A stretch of 64,000 nt of DNA from Rhipicephalus microplus (GCF_043290135.1 NW_027464602.1:5208001-5272000), one strand, 5' to 3'. Positions 22,429-37,288 are shown, counted from the stretch's first letter. Translations and numbers: made by a program. Notes: generated from the sequence alone by a model not told the origin.

Positions 22429-23196
22429 GCCAATTGCGCCATGGAGACAGTCCTGCTCCACTCTCACCACCCTCAGAACATATCTTCAAAGCTATCAGCC
22501 CAAAGAAAAAAAAGCGCCATACCATCACAGGGTGGGCTCGAACTACCAACTTTTCGGTTAACAGCCGATCACGCTAGCCGATTGCGCCACGGAGAGAATT
22601 CTGCTCCACTCTCACCACCATCAGAACATATCTTCAAAGCTATCAGACAAAAGAAAAAAAAGCGCCGCACCACCACCGGGTGGGCTCGAACCTCCAACTT
22701 TTCGGATAACAGCCGATAACGCTAGCCAATTGCGCCACGGAGACAGTCCTGCTTCACTCTCACCACGATCATACCATATCTTCAAAGCTATCAGCCCAAA
22801 GAAAAAAAAGCGCCGCACCACCACCGGGTGGGCTCGAAACAAACTCCAACCTTTCGTTTAACTGCCGATCGCGCTAGCCAATGGCGCCACTGAGACAGTC
22901 CTGCTCCACTCTTTTCACCATTAGAACATATCTTCAAAGCTATGAGCCCAAAGAAAAAAAAGCGCCACACCACCAACGGGTGGGCTCGAACCTCCAACTT
23001 GCCGGTTAACAGCCGATCACGCTAGCCAATTGCGCCACGGAGACAGTCCTGCTCCACTCTCACCACCATCATAACATATCTTCATAGCTATCAGACCAAA
23101 GAAAAAAAGCGCCGCACCACCACCGGGTGGGCTCGAACCTCCAACCTTTCGGTTAACAGCCGATCGCGCTAGCCAATTGCACCACGAAGACAGTCG
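19952..23196. repeat. Higher-order repeat, 3245-bp copy 1 of 3 (22 monomers)
   Basis: First of three directly abutting copies. It lacks one base present in copies 2 and 3 (gatcgcgaagccc near 21391 versus gatcgcgcaagccc), which explains 3245 against 3246 bp. Confidence 0.9.
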
Positions 23197-25643
23197 TGCT
23201 CCACTCTCACCACCATCAGAACATATCTTCAAAGCTATCAGCTCACAGAAAAAAAGCGCAGCACAACCACCGGGTAGCCTCGAACCTCCAACTTTTCGGT
23301 TAACAGCCGATCGCGCTAGCCAATTGCGCCACGGAGACAGTCCTGCTCCACTCTCACCACCATAAGAACATATCTTTAAAGCTATCAGCCCAAAGAAAAA
23401 AAAGCGCCGCCCCACCACCGGGTGGGCTCGAACCTCCGACCTTTTGGTTAACAGCCGCTCGCGCTAGCCAATTGCGCCACGGAGACAGTCCTGCTCCACC
23501 CTCACCACCATAAAAATATATCTACAAAGCTATCAGCCCAAAGAAAAAAAAGCGCCGCACCACCATCGGGTGGGCTCGAACATCCAACCTTTCGGTTAAC
23601 AGCCGATCGCGCAAGCCCATTGCGCCACGGAGGCAGTCTTGCTCCACTCTCACCATCATCAGAACATATCTTCAAAGCTATCAGCGCAAAGAAAAAAGCG
23701 CTGCACCACCACCGCGTGGGCTCGAACCTCCAACCTTTCGGTTAACAGCCGATCGCGCTAGCCCATTGCGCCACGGGGACAGTCTTGCTCCACTCTCACC
23801 ACCATCAGAACATATCTTCAAAGCTATCAGCGCAAAGAAAAAAGCAACACACCACTAAGGGAGGGCTCGAAACTCCAACCTTTCGGTCAACAGCTGATCG
23901 CGCTAGCCAATTGCACCACGGAGACAGTCCTGCTCTACTCTCACCACCATCAGAACATATCTCCAAAGCTATCAGCCCAAAGAAAAAAAAGCGCCGCACC
24001 ACCGCCGGGTGGGCTCGAACCTCCAAATTTTCGGTTAACAGCCGATCGCGCTAGCCAATTGCGCCACGGAGACATTCCTGCTCCACTCTCACCACCATAA
24101 GAACATATCTTCAAAGCTATCAGCGCAAAGATAAAACAGCGCCGCAGCACCACCGGGTGGGCTCGAACCTCCGACCTTTTGGTTAACAGCGGATCGCGCT
24201 AGCCAAATGCGCCACGGAGACAGTCCTGCTCCACCCTCACCACCATAAGAACATATCTTCAAAGCTATCAGCCCAAAGAAAAAAAAGCGCCGCACCACCA
24301 TCGGGTGGGCTCGAACATCCAACCTTTCGGTTAACAGCCGATCGCGCTAGCCAATTGCCCCACGGAGACAGTCGTGCTCCACTCTCACCACCGTCAGAAC
24401 ATTTCTTCAGAGCTATCACCCCAAAGAAAAAAAAGCGCCGCACCACCACCGGTTAGGCTCGAACCTCCAACCTTTAGGTTAACAGCCGATCGCGCTAGCC
24501 AATTGCGCCACGAAGACAGTCCTGCTCCACTCTCATCACCATCTGAACATATCTTCAAAGCTATTACCGCAAAGAAAAAAGCAACACACCACTCCCGGGA
24601 GAACTCGAAACTCCAACCTTTCGGTTAACAGCGGATCGCGCAAGCCCATTGCGCTACGGAGGCAGTCTTGCTCCACTCTCACCATCATGAGAACATATCT
24701 TCAAAGCTATCAGCGCAAAGAAAAAAAGCGCTGCACCACCACCAGGTGGGCTCGAACCTCCAACCTTTCGGTTAACAGCCGATCGCGCTAGCCCATTGCG
24801 CCACGGAGACAGTCTTGCTCCACTCTCACCACCATCAGAACATATCTTCAAAGCTATCAGCGCAAAGAAAAAAGCAACACACCACTCCCGGGAGGGCTCG
24901 AAACTCCAACCTTTCAGTCAACAGGCGATTGCGCTAGCCAATTGCGCCACGGAGACAGTCCTGCTCCACTCTCACCACCATGAGAACATATCTTAAAAGC
25001 TTACAGCCCAAAGAAAAAAAAAGCGCCACACCACCACCGGGTGGGCTCGAACCTCCGACATTTTGGTTAACAGCCGATCACGCTAGCCAATTGCGCTACG
25101 GAGACAGTCGTGCTCCACTCTCACCACCATCAGAACATATCTTCAAAGCTATCAGCCCACAGAAAAAAAGCGCCGCACCACCACCGTGTGGGCTCGAATC
25201 TCCAACCTTTCGGTTAACAGCCGATCGCCCAAGCCAATTGCGCCACGGAGACAGTCCTGCTCCACTCTCACCACCATCAGAACATATCTTCAAAGCTATC
25301 AGCACAAAGAAAAAAAGCGCCCCAGCGTCACCGGGTGGGCTCGAACTTCCAACCTTTTGGGTAACAGCCGATCGCGCTAGCCAACTGCGCCAAGGAGACA
25401 GTCGTGCTCCACTCTCACCACCATCTGAACATATCTTCAAAGCTATCAGCGCGAAGAAAAAAGCAACACACCACTCCAGGGAGGGCTCGAAACTCCAAGC
25501 TTTCGGTTAACAGCCGATCGCGTTAGCCAATTGCGCCACGGAGACAGTCCTGCTCTACTCTCACCACCATCAGAACATATCTTCAAAGCTATCAGCCCAA
25601 AGAAAAAAAAAGCGCCGCACCACCACCGGGTGGGCTCGAAACT

Positions 25644-25674
<31 letters not shown>

Positions 25675-26442
25675 GCCAATTGCGCCATGGAGACAGTCCT
25701 GCTCCACTCTCACCACCCTCAGAACATATCTTCAAAGCTATCAGCCCAAAGAAAAAAAAGCGCCATACCATCACAGGGTGGGCTCGAACTACCAACTTTT
25801 CGGTTAACAGCCGATCACGCTAGCCGATTGCGCCACGGAGAGAATTCTGCTCCACTCTCACCACCATCAGAACATATCTTCAAAGCTATCAGACAAAAGA
25901 AAAAAAAGCGCCGCACCACCACCGGGTGGGCTCGAACCTCCAACTTTTCGGATAACAGCCGATAACGCTAGCCAATTGCGCCACGGAGACAGTCCTGCTT
26001 CACTCTCACCACGATCATACCATATCTTCAAAGCTATCAGCCCAAAGAAAAAAAAGCGCCGCACCACCACCGGGTGGGCTCGAAACAAACTCCAACCTTT
26101 CGTTTAACTGCCGATCGCGCTAGCCAATGGCGCCACTGAGACAGTCCTGCTCCACTCTTTTCACCATTAGAACATATCTTCAAAGCTATGAGCCCAAAGA
26201 AAAAAAAGCGCCACACCACCAACGGGTGGGCTCGAACCTCCAACTTGCCGGTTAACAGCCGATCACGCTAGCCAATTGCGCCACGGAGACAGTCCTGCTC
26301 CACTCTCACCACCATCATAACATATCTTCATAGCTATCAGACCAAAGAAAAAAAGCGCCGCACCACCACCGGGTGGGCTCGAACCTCCAACCTTTCGGTT
26401 AACAGCCGATCGCGCTAGCCAATTGCACCACGAAGACAGTCG
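23197..26442. repeat. Higher-order repeat, 3246-bp copy 2 of 3
   Basis: Nearly identical to its neighbours. It shares with copy 3, but not copy 1, the variant gagacattcctg (near 24068), so copies 2 and 3 are probably the most recent duplication. Confidence 0.9.
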
Positions 26443-28889
26443 TGCTCCACTCTCACCACCATCAGAACATATCTTCAAAGCTATCAGCTCACAGAAAAAA
26501 AGCGCAGCACAACCACCGGGTAGCCTCGAACCTCCAACTTTTCGGTTAACAGCCGATCGCGCTAGCCAATTGCGCCACGGAGACAGTCCTGCTCCACTCT
26601 CACCACCATAAGAACATATCTTTAAAGCTATCAGCCCAAAGAAAAAAAAGCGCCGCCCCACCACCGGGTGGGCTCGAACCTCCGACCTTTTGGTTAACAG
26701 CCGCTCGCGCTAGCCAATTGCGCCACGGAGACAGTCCTGCTCCACCCTCACCACCATAAAAATATATCTACAAAGCTATCAGCCCAAAGAAAAAAAAGCG
26801 CCGCACCACCATCGGGTGGGCTCGAACATCCAACCTTTCGGTTAACAGCCGATCGCGCAAGCCCATTGCGCCACGGAGGCAGTCTTGCTCCACTCTCACC
26901 ATCATCAGAACATATCTTCAAAGCTATCAGCGCAAAGAAAAAAGCGCTGCACCACCACCGCGTGGGCTCGAACCTCCAACCTTTCGGTTAACAGCCGATC
27001 GCGCTAGCCCATTGCGCCACGGGGACAGTCTTGCTCCACTCTCACCACCATCAGAACATATCTTCAAAGCTATCAGCGCAAAGAAAAAAGCAACACACCA
27101 CTAAGGGAGGGCTCGAAACTCCAACCTTTCGGTCAACAGCTGATCGCGCTAGCCAATTGCACCACGGAGACAGTCCTGCTCTACTCTCACCACCATCAGA
27201 ACATATCTCCAAAGCTATCAGCCCAAAGAAAAAAAAGCGCCGCACCACCGCCGGGTGGGCTCGAACCTCCAAATTTTCGGTTAACAGCCGATCGCGCTAG
27301 CCAATTGCGCCACGGAGACATTCCTGCTCCACTCTCACCACCATAAGAACATATCTTCAAAGCTATCAGCGCAAAGATAAAACAGCGCCGCAGCACCACC
27401 GGGTGGGCTCGAACCTCCGACCTTTTGGTTAACAGCGGATCGCGCTAGCCAAATGCGCCACGGAGACAGTCCTGCTCCACCCTCACCACCATAAGAACAT
27501 ATCTTCAAAGCTATCAGCCCAAAGAAAAAAAAGCGCCGCACCACCATTGGGTGGGCTCGAACATCCAACCTTTCGGTTAACAGCCGATCGCGCTAGCCAA
27601 TTGCCCCACGGAGACAGTCGTGCTCCACTCTCACCACCGTCAGAACATTTCTTCAGAGCTATCACCCCAAAGAAAAAAAAGCGCCGCACCACCACCGGTT
27701 AGGCTCGAACCTCCAACCTTTAGGTTAACAGCCGATCGCGCTAGCCAATTGCGCCACGAAGACAGTCCTGCTCCACTCTCATCACCATCTGAACATATCT
27801 TCAAAGCTATTACCGCAAAGAAAAAAGCAACACACCACTCCCGGGAGAACTCGAAACTCCAACCTTTCGGTTAACAGCGGATCGCGCAAGCCCATTGCGC
27901 TACGGAGGCAGTCTTGCTCCACTCTCACCATCATGAGAACATATCTTCAAAGCTATCAGCGCAAAGAAAAAAAGCGCTGCACCACCACCAGGTGGGCTCG
28001 AACCTCCAACCTTTCGGTTAACAGCCGATCGCGCTAGCCCATTGCGCCACGGAGACAGTCTTGCTCCACTCTCACCACCATCAGAACATATCTTCAAAGC
28101 TATCAGCGCAAAGAAAAAAGCAACACACCACTCCCGGGAGGGCTCGAAACTCCAACCTTTCAGTCAACAGGCGATTGCGCTAGCCAATTGCGCCACGGAG
28201 ACAGTCCTGCTCCACTCTCACCACCATGAGAACATATCTTAAAAGCTTACAGCCCAAAGAAAAAAAAAGCGCCACACCACCACCGGGTGGGCTCGAACCT
28301 CCGACATTTTGGTTAACAGCCGATCACGCTAGCCAATTGCGCTACGGAGACAGTCGTGCTCCACTCTCACCACCATCAGAACATATCTTCAAAGCTATCA
28401 GCCCACAGAAAAAAAGCGCCGCACCACCACCGTGTGGGCTCGAATCTCCAACCTTTCGGTTAACAGCCGATCGCCCAAGCCAATTGCGCCACGGAGACAG
28501 TCCTGCTCCACTCTCACCACCATCAGAACATATCTTCAAAGCTATCAGCACAAAGAAAAAAAGCGCCCCAGCGTCACCGGGTGGGCTCGAACTTCCAACC
28601 TTTTGGGTAACAGCCGATCGCGCTAGCCAACTGCGCCAAGGAGACAGTCGTGCTCCACTCTCACCACCATCTGAACATATCTTCAAAGCTATCAGCGCGA
28701 AGAAAAAAGCAACACACCACTCCAGGGAGGGCTCGAAACTCCAAGCTTTCGGTTAACAGCCGATCGCGTTAGCCAATTGCGCCACGGAGACAGTCCTGCT
28801 CTACTCTCACCACCATCAGAACATATCTTCAAAGCTATCAGCCCAAAGAAAAAAAAAGCGCCGCACCACCACCGGGTGGGCTCGAAACT

Positions 28890-28920
<31 letters not shown>

Positions 28921-29688
28921 GCCAATTGCGCCATGGAGACAGTCCTGCTCCACTCTCACCACCCTCAGAACATATCTTCAAAGCTATCAGCCCAAAGAAA
29001 AAAAAGCGCCATACCATCACAGGGTGGGCTCGAACTACCAACTTTTCGGTTAACAGCCGATCACGCTAGCCGATTGCGCCACGGAGAGAATTCTGCTCCA
29101 CTCTCACCACCATCAGAACATATCTTCAAAGCTATCAGACAAAAGAAAAAAAAGCGCCGCACCACCACCGGGTGGGCTCGAACCTCCAACTTTTCGGATA
29201 ACAGCCGATAACGCTAGCCAATTGCGCCACGGAGACAGTCCTGCTTCACTCTCACCACGATCATACCATATCTTCAAAGCTATCAGCCCAAAGAAAAAAA
29301 AGCGCCGCACCACCACCGGGTGGGCTCGAAACAAACTCCAACCTTTCGTTTAACTGCCGATCGCGCTAGCCAATGGCGCCACTGAGACAGTCCTGCTCCA
29401 CTCTTTTCACCATTAGAACATATCTTCAAAGCTATGAGCCCAAAGAAAAAAAAGCGCCACACCACCAACGGGTGGGCTCGAACCTCCAACTTGCCGGTTA
29501 ACAGCCGATCACGCTAGCCAATTGCGCCACGGAGACAGTCCTGCTCCACTCTCACCACCATCATAACATATCTTCATAGCTATCAGACCAAAGAAAAAAA
29601 GCGCCGCACCACCACCGGGTGGGCTCGAACCTCCAACCTTTCGGTTAACAGCCGATCGCGCTAGCCAATTGCACCACGAAGACAGTCG
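26443..29688. repeat. Higher-order repeat, 3246-bp copy 3 of 3
   Basis: Abuts copy 2. One private difference that I can see is accattgggtggg near 27544 where the others have accatcgggtggg. Similarity stops at 29689, where the spacer becomes ctccactcacacc. Confidence 0.9.
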
Positions 29689-30344
29689 TGCTCCACTCAC
29701 ACCACCATCAGAACATATCTTCAAAGCTATCAGCGCAAAGAAAAAAGCAACACACCACTCCCGGGAGGGCTCAAAACTCCAACCTTTCGGTTACCAGCCG
29801 ATCGCGCTAGCCCATTGCGCCACGGAGGTAGTCTTGCTCCACTTTCACTATCATCAGAACATATCTTCAAAGCTATCAGCGCAAAGAAAAAAAAAGCGCT
29901 GCACCACCACTGGGTGGGCTCGAACCTCCAACCTTTCGGTTAACAGCCGATCGCGCTAGCCCATTGCGCCACGGGGACAGTCTTGCTCCACTCTCACCAC
30001 CATCAGAACATATCTTCAAAGCTATCAGCGCAAAGAAAAAAGCAACACACCACTAAGGGAGGGCTCGAAACTCCAACCTTTCGGTCAACAGCTGATCGCG
30101 CTAGCCGATTGCGCCACGGAGACAGTCTTGCTCCCCTCTCACCACCATCAGAACATATCTTCAAAGCTATCAGCCCAAAGAAAAAAAAGCACCGCACCAC
30201 CACCGGATGTGCTCGAACCTCCAACCTTTCGGTTAACAGCCGATCGCGCTAGCCAATTGCGCCACGGAGACAGTCGTGCTCTACTCTGACCACCATCAGA
30301 ACATATCTTCAAAGCTATCAGCGCAAAGAAAAAAAGCAAAACAA

Positions 30345-30418
30345 CACTCCCGGGAGGGCTCGAACCTCAAACGTTTCGGTTTAAAGCCGATCGCGCTGGC
30401 CAATTGCGCCACGGAGGC
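30345..30418 (-). pseudogene. tRNA-like unit with anticodon TAA, copy 2
   Basis: Paralogue of the unit at 13233-13306, at an offset of 17112 bp, with the same CTTTAAA loop, GCCTCCG acceptor strand and consensus B box. It lies in the block that keeps the uninterrupted version of the LTR-element target. Confidence 0.6.
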
Positions 30419-33400
30419 AGTCCTGCTCCACTCTCACCACAATTAGAACATATCTTCAAAGCTATCAGCCGAAAGAAAAAAAAGCGCCGCACCACTACCG
30501 GGTAGGCTCGAACCTCCAACCTTTCGGTTAACAGCCGATCGCGCTAGCCAATTGCGCCACGGAGACAATCGTGCTCCACCCTCACCACCATCAGAACATA
30601 TCTTCAAAGCTATCAGCGCAAAGAAAAAAGCAACACACCCCACCCGGGAGGGCTCGAACCTCCAACTTTTTGGTTAACAGCCGATCGCGCTAGCCAATTG
30701 CGCCACGGGGACCGTCCTGCTCTACTCTCACCACCGCCAGACCATTTCTTCAGAGCTATCACCCCAAAGAAAAAAAAGCGCCGCACCACCACTGGGTGGG
30801 CTTGAACCTCCACCCTTTCGGTTAACAGCCGATCGCGCTAGCCAATTGCGCCACGGAGACAGTCCTGCTTTACTCTCACCACCATCAGAACATATCTTCA
30901 AAGCTATCAGCCCCAAAAAAGCGCCATACCACCACCGGGTTGGCTCGAACCTCCGACCTTTTGGTTAACAGCCGATCGCGCTAGCCAATTGCGCCATGGA
31001 GACAGTCCTGCTCCACTCTCACCACCATCAGAACATATCTTCAAAGCTATCAGCACAAAGAAAAAAGCAACACACCTCTCCCGAGAGGGCTCGAAACTCC
31101 AACCTTTCGGTTAACAGCCGATCGCGCTAGCCAATTGCGCCACGGAGACAGTCCTGCTCTAGTCTCACCACCATCAGAACATATCTTCAAAGCTATCAGC
31201 CCAAAGAAAAAAAAAGCGCCGCACCGCCACCGGGTGGGCTCGAAACTCCAACCTTTCGGTTAACAGCTGATCGCGCTAGCCAATTGCGCCACGGAGACAG
31301 TCCTGCTCCACTCTCACCACCATCAGAACATATCTTCAAAGCTATCAGCCCAAACAAAAAAGCGCCATACCACCACCGGGTGGGCTCGAACCTCCGACCT
31401 GTTGGTTAACAGCCGATCGCGCTAGCCAATTGCGCCATGGAGACAGTCCTCCTCCACTCTCACCACCATCAGAACATATCTTCAATGCTATCAGCCCAAA
31501 GAAAAAAAAGCGCCGCACCAACACGAGGTTGGCTCGAACCTCCAACTTTTCGGTTAACAGCCGATCACGCTAGCCAATTGCGCCATGGAGACAGTCATGC
31601 TCCACTCTCACCACCATCAGAACATATCTTCAAAGCTATCAGCTCACAGAAAAAAAGCGCAGCACAACCACCGGGTAGCCTCGAACCTCCAACTTTTCGG
31701 TTAACAGCCGATCGCGCTAGCCAATTGCGCCACGGAGACAGTCCTGCTCCACTCTCACCACCATAAGAACATATCTTTAAAGCTATCAGCCCAAAGAAAA
31801 AAAAGCGCCGCCCCACCACCGGGTGGGCTCGAACCTCCGACCTTTTGGTTAACAGCCGCTCGCGCTAGCCAATTGCGCCACGGAGACAGTCCTGCTCCAC
31901 CCTCACCACCATAAGAATATATCTACAAAGCTATCAGCCCAAAGAAAAAAAAGCGCCGCACCACCACCGGGCGGGCTCGAACATCCAACCTTTCGGTTAA
32001 CAGCCGATCGCGCTAGCCAATTGCCCCACGGAGACAGTCGTGCTCCACTCTCACCACGATCATACCATATCTTCAAAGCTATCAGCCCAAAGAAAAAAAA
32101 GCGCCGCACCACCACCGGGTGGGCTCGAAACAAACTCCAACCTTTCGTTTAACTGCCGATCGCGCTAGCCAATGGCGCCACTGAGACAGTCCTGCTCCAC
32201 TCTTTTCACCATTAGAACATATCTTCAAAGCTATGAGCCCAAAGAAAAAAAAGCGCCACACCACCAACGGGTGGGCTCGAACCTCCAACTTGCCGGTTAA
32301 CAGCCGATCACGCTAGCCAATTGCGCCACGGAGACAGTCCTGCTCCACTCTCACCACCATCATAACATATCTTCATAGCTATCAGACCAAAGAAAAAAAG
32401 CGCCGCACCACCACCGGGTGGGCTCGAACCTCCAACCTTTCGGTTAACAGCCGATCGCGCTAGCCAATTGCACCACGAAGACAGTCGTGCTCCACTCACA
32501 CCACCATCAGAACATATCTTCAAAGCTATCAGCGCAAAGAAAAAAGCAACACACCACTCCCGGGAGGGCTCAAAACTCCAACTTTTCGGTTACCAGCCGA
32601 TCGCGCTAGCCCATTGCGCCACGGAGGTAGTCTTGCTCCACTCTCACTATCATCAGAACATATCTTCAAAGCTATCAGCGCAAAGAAAAAAAAAGCGCTG
32701 CACCACCACTGGGTGGGCTCGAACCTCCAACCTTTCGTTTAACAGCCAATCGCGCTAGCCCATTGCGCCACGGAGACAGTCTTGCTCCACTCTCACCACC
32801 ATCAGAACATATCTTCAAAGCTATTACCGCAAAGAAAAAAGCAACACACCACTCCCGTGAGGGCTCGAAACTCCAACCTTTCGGTTAACAGCCGATCGCG
32901 CTAGCCAATTGCCCCACGGAGACAGTCGTGCTCCACTCTCACCACCGTCAGAACAGTTCTTCAGAGCTATCACCCCAAAGAAAAAAAAAGCGCCGCACCA
33001 CCACCGGTTGGGCTCGAACCTCCAACCTTTCGGTTAACAGCCGATCGCGCTAGCCAATTGCGCCACGAAGACAGTCCTGCTCCACTCTCACCACCATCAG
33101 AACATATCTTCAAAGCTATTACCGCAAAAAAAGCAACACACCACTCCCGGGAGGGCTCGAAACTCAAACCTTTCGGGTAACAGCCGATCGCGCAAGCCCA
33201 TTGCGCCACGGAGGCAGTCTTGCTCCACTCTCACCATCATCAGAACATATCTTCAAAGCTATCAGCGCAAAGAAAAAAGCGCTGCACCACCACCGCGTGG
33301 GCTCGAACCTCCAACCTTTCGGTTAACAGCCGATCGCGCTAGCCCATTGCGCCACGGGGACAGTCTTGTTCCACTCTCACCACCATCAGAACATATCTTC

Positions 33401-33727
33401 AAAGCTATCAGCGCAAAGAAAAAAGCAACACACCACTAAGGGAGGGCTCGAAACTCCAACCTTTCGGTCAACAGCTGATCGCGCTAGCCGATTGCGCCAC
33501 GGAGACAGTCTTGCTCCCCTCTCACCACCATCAGAACATATCTTCAAAGCTATCAGCCCAAAGAAAAAAAAGCACCGCACCACCACCGGATGTGCTCGAA
33601 CATCCAACCTTTCGGTTAACAGCCGATCGCGCTAGCCAATTGCGCCACGGAGACAGTCGTGCTCTACTCTGACCACCATCAGAACATATCTTCAAAGCTA
33701 TCAGCGCAAAGAAAAAAAGCAAAACAA

Positions 33728-33801
33728 CACTCCCGGGAGGGCTCGAACCTCAAACGTTTCGGTTTAAAGCAGATCGCGCTGGCCAATTGCGCCGCGGAGG
33801 C
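33728..33801 (-). pseudogene. tRNA-like unit with anticodon TAA, copy 3
   Basis: Paralogue 3383 bp after copy 2. Same anticodon loop, with two further changes: gccgcgg in the A-box region and agatcgc in the anticodon stem on the plus strand. It therefore looks more decayed than copies 1 and 2. Confidence 0.55.
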
Positions 33802-36800
33802 AGTCCTGCTCCACTCTCACCACAATTAGAACATATCTTCAAAGCTATCAGCCGAAAGAAAAAAAAGCGCCGCACCACTACCGGGTAGGCTCGAACCTCC
33901 AACCTTTCGGTTAACAGCCGATCGCACTAGCCAATTGCGCCACGGAGACAATCGTGCTCCACCCTCACCACCATCAGAACATATCTTCAAAGCTATCAGC
34001 GCAAAGAAAAAAGCAACACACCCCACCCGGGAGGGCTCGAACGTCCAACTTTTTGGTTAACAGCCGATCGCGCTAGCCAATTGCGCCACGGGGACCGTCC
34101 TGCTCTACTCTCACCACCGCCAGACCATTTCTTCAGAGCTATCACCCCAAAGAAAAAAAAGCGCCGCACCACCACTGGGTGGGCTTGAACCTCCACCCTT
34201 TCGGTTAACAGCCGATCGCGCTAGCCAATTGCGCCACGGAGACAGTCCTGCTTTACTCTCACCACCATCAGAACATATCTTCAAAGCTATCAGCCCAAAA
34301 AAAGCGCCATACCACCACCGGGTTGGCTCGAACCTCCGACCTTTTGGTTAACAGCCGATCGCGCTAGCCAATTGCGCCATGGAGACAGTCCTGCTCCACT
34401 CTCACCACCATCAGAACATATCTTCAAAGCTATCAGCACAAAGAAAAAAGCAACACACCTCTCCCGAGAGGGCTCGAAACTCCAACCTTTCGGTTAACAG
34501 CCGATCGCGCTAGCCAATTGCGCCACGGAGACAGTCCTGCTCTAGTCTCACCACCATCAGAACATATCTTCAAAGCTATCAGCCCAAAGAAAAAAAAAGC
34601 GCCGCACCGCCACCGGGTGGGCTCGAAACTCCAACCTTTCGGTTAACAGCTGATCGCGCTAGCCAATTGCGCCACGGAGACAGTCCTGCTCCACTCTCAC
34701 CACCATCAGAACATATCTTCAAAGCTATCAGCCCAAACAAAAAAGCGCCATACCACCACCGGGTGGGCTCGAACCTCCGACCTGTTGGTTAACAGCCGAT
34801 CGCGCTAGCCAATTGCGCCATGGAGACAGTCCTCCTACACTCTCACCACCATCAGAACATATCTTCAATGCTATCAGCCCAAAGAAAAAAAAGCGCCGCA
34901 CCAACACGAGGTTGGCTCGAACCTCCAACTTTTCGGTTAACAGCCGATCACGCTAGCCAATTGCGCCATGGAGACAGTCATGCTCCACTCTCACCACCAT
35001 CAGAACATATCTTCAAAGCTATCAGCTCACAGAAAAAAAGCGCAGCACAACCACCGGGTAGCCTCGAACCTCCAACTTTTCGGTTAACAGCCGATCGCGC
35101 TAGCCAATTGCGCCACGGAGACAGTCCTGCTCCACTCTCACCACCATAAGAACATATCTTTAAAGCTATCAGCCCAAAGAAAAAAAAGCGCCGCCCCACC
35201 ACCGGGTGGGCTCGAACCTCCGACCTTTTGGTTAACAGCCGCTCGCACTAGCCAATTGCGCCACGGAGACAGTCCTGCTCCACCCTCACCACCATAAGAA
35301 TATATCTACAAAGCTATCAGCCCAAAGAAAAAAAAGCGCCGCACCACCATCGGGTGGGCTCGAACATCCAACCTTTCGGTTAACAGCCGATCGCGCTAGC
35401 CAATTGCCCCACGGAGACAGTCGTGCTCCACTCTCACCACCGTCAGAACATTTCTTCAGAGCTATCACCCCAAAGAAAAAAAAAGCGCCGCACCACCACC
35501 GGTTGGGCTCGAGCCTCCAACCTTTCGGTTAACAGCCGATCGCGCTAGCCAATTGCGCCACGAAGACAGTCCTGCTCCACTCTCATCACCATCTGAACGT
35601 ATCTTCAAAATTAATACCGCAAAGAAAAAAGCAACACACCACTCTCGGGAGGGCTCGAAACTCCAATCTTTCGGTTAAAAGCCGATCGCGCTAGCCAATT
35701 GCGCCACGGGGACCGTCCTGCTCCACTCTCACCACCGTCAGACCATTTCTTCAGAGCTATCACCCCAAAGAAAAAAAAGCGCCGCACCACCACCGGGTGG
35801 GCTCGAACCTCCGACCTTTCGGTTTAACAGCCGATCGCGCTAGCCAATTGCGCCACGGAGACAGTCCTGCTCTACTCTCACCACCATCAGAACATATCTC
35901 CAAAGCTATCAGTGCAAAGAAAAAAAAGCGTCGCACCACCGCCGGGTGGGCTCGAAACTCAAACCTTTCGGTTAACAGCCGATCGCTCTAGCCAATTGCA
36001 CCACGGAGACAGTCTTGCTCCACTCTCACCACCATCAGAACATATCTTCAAAGCTATCAGCGCAAAGAAAAAAGCAACACACCACTCCCGGGAGGGCTCG
36101 AAACTCCAACCTTTCAGTCAACAGGCGATTGCGCTAGCCAATTGCGCCACGGAGACAGTCCTGCTCCACTCTCACCACCATGAGAACATATCTTAAAAGC
36201 TTACAGCCCAAAGAAAAAAAAAGCGCCACACCACCACCGGGTGGGCTCGAACCTCCGACATTTTGGTTAACAGCCGATCACGCTAGCCAATTGCGCTACG
36301 GAGACAGTCGTGCTCCACTCTCACCACCATCAGAACATATCTTCAAAGCTATCAGCCCACAGAAAAAAAGCGCCGCACCACCACCGTGTGGGCTCGAATC
36401 TCCAACCTTTCGGTTAACAGCCGATCGCCCAAGCCAATTGCGCCACGGAGACAGTCCTGCGCCACTCTCACCACCATCAGAACATATCTTCAAAGCTATC
36501 AGCACAAAGAAAAAAAGCGCCCCAGCGTCACCGGGTGGGCTCGAACTTCCAACCTTTTGGGTAACAGCCGATCGCGCTAGCCAACTGCGCCAAGGAGACA
36601 GTCGTGCTCCACTCTCACCACCATCTGAACATATCTTCAAAGCTATCAGCGCGAAGAAAAAAGCAACACACCACTCCAGGGAGGGCTCGAAACTCCAAGC
36701 TTTCGGTTAACAGCCGATCGCGCTAGCCAATTGCGCCACGGAGACAGTCCTGCTCTACTCTCACCACCATCAGAACATATCTTCAAAGCTATCAGCCCAA

Positions 36801-36842
36801 AGAAAAAAAAGCGCCGCTCCACCACCGGGTGGGCTCGAAACT

Positions 36843-36873
<31 letters not shown>

Positions 36874-37288
36874 GCCAATTGCGCCATGGAGACAGTCCTG
36901 CTCCACTCTCACCACCCTCAGAACATATCTTCAAAGCTATCAGCCCAAAGAAAAAAAAGCGCCATACCATCACAGGGTGGGCTCGAACTACCAACTTTTC
37001 GGTTAACAGCCGATCACGCTAGCCGATTGCGCCACGGAGAGAATTCTGCTCCACTCTCACCACCATCAGAACATATCTTCAAAGCTATCAGACAAAAGAA
37101 AAAAAAGCGCCGCACCACCACCGGGTGGGCTCGAACCTCCAACTTTTCGGATAACAGCCGATAACGCTAGCCAATTGCGCCACGGAGACAGTCCTGCTTC
37201 ACTCTCACCACGATCATACCATATCTTCAAAGCTATCAGCCCAAAGAAAAAAAAGCGCCGCACCACCACCGGGTGGGCTCGAAACAAA

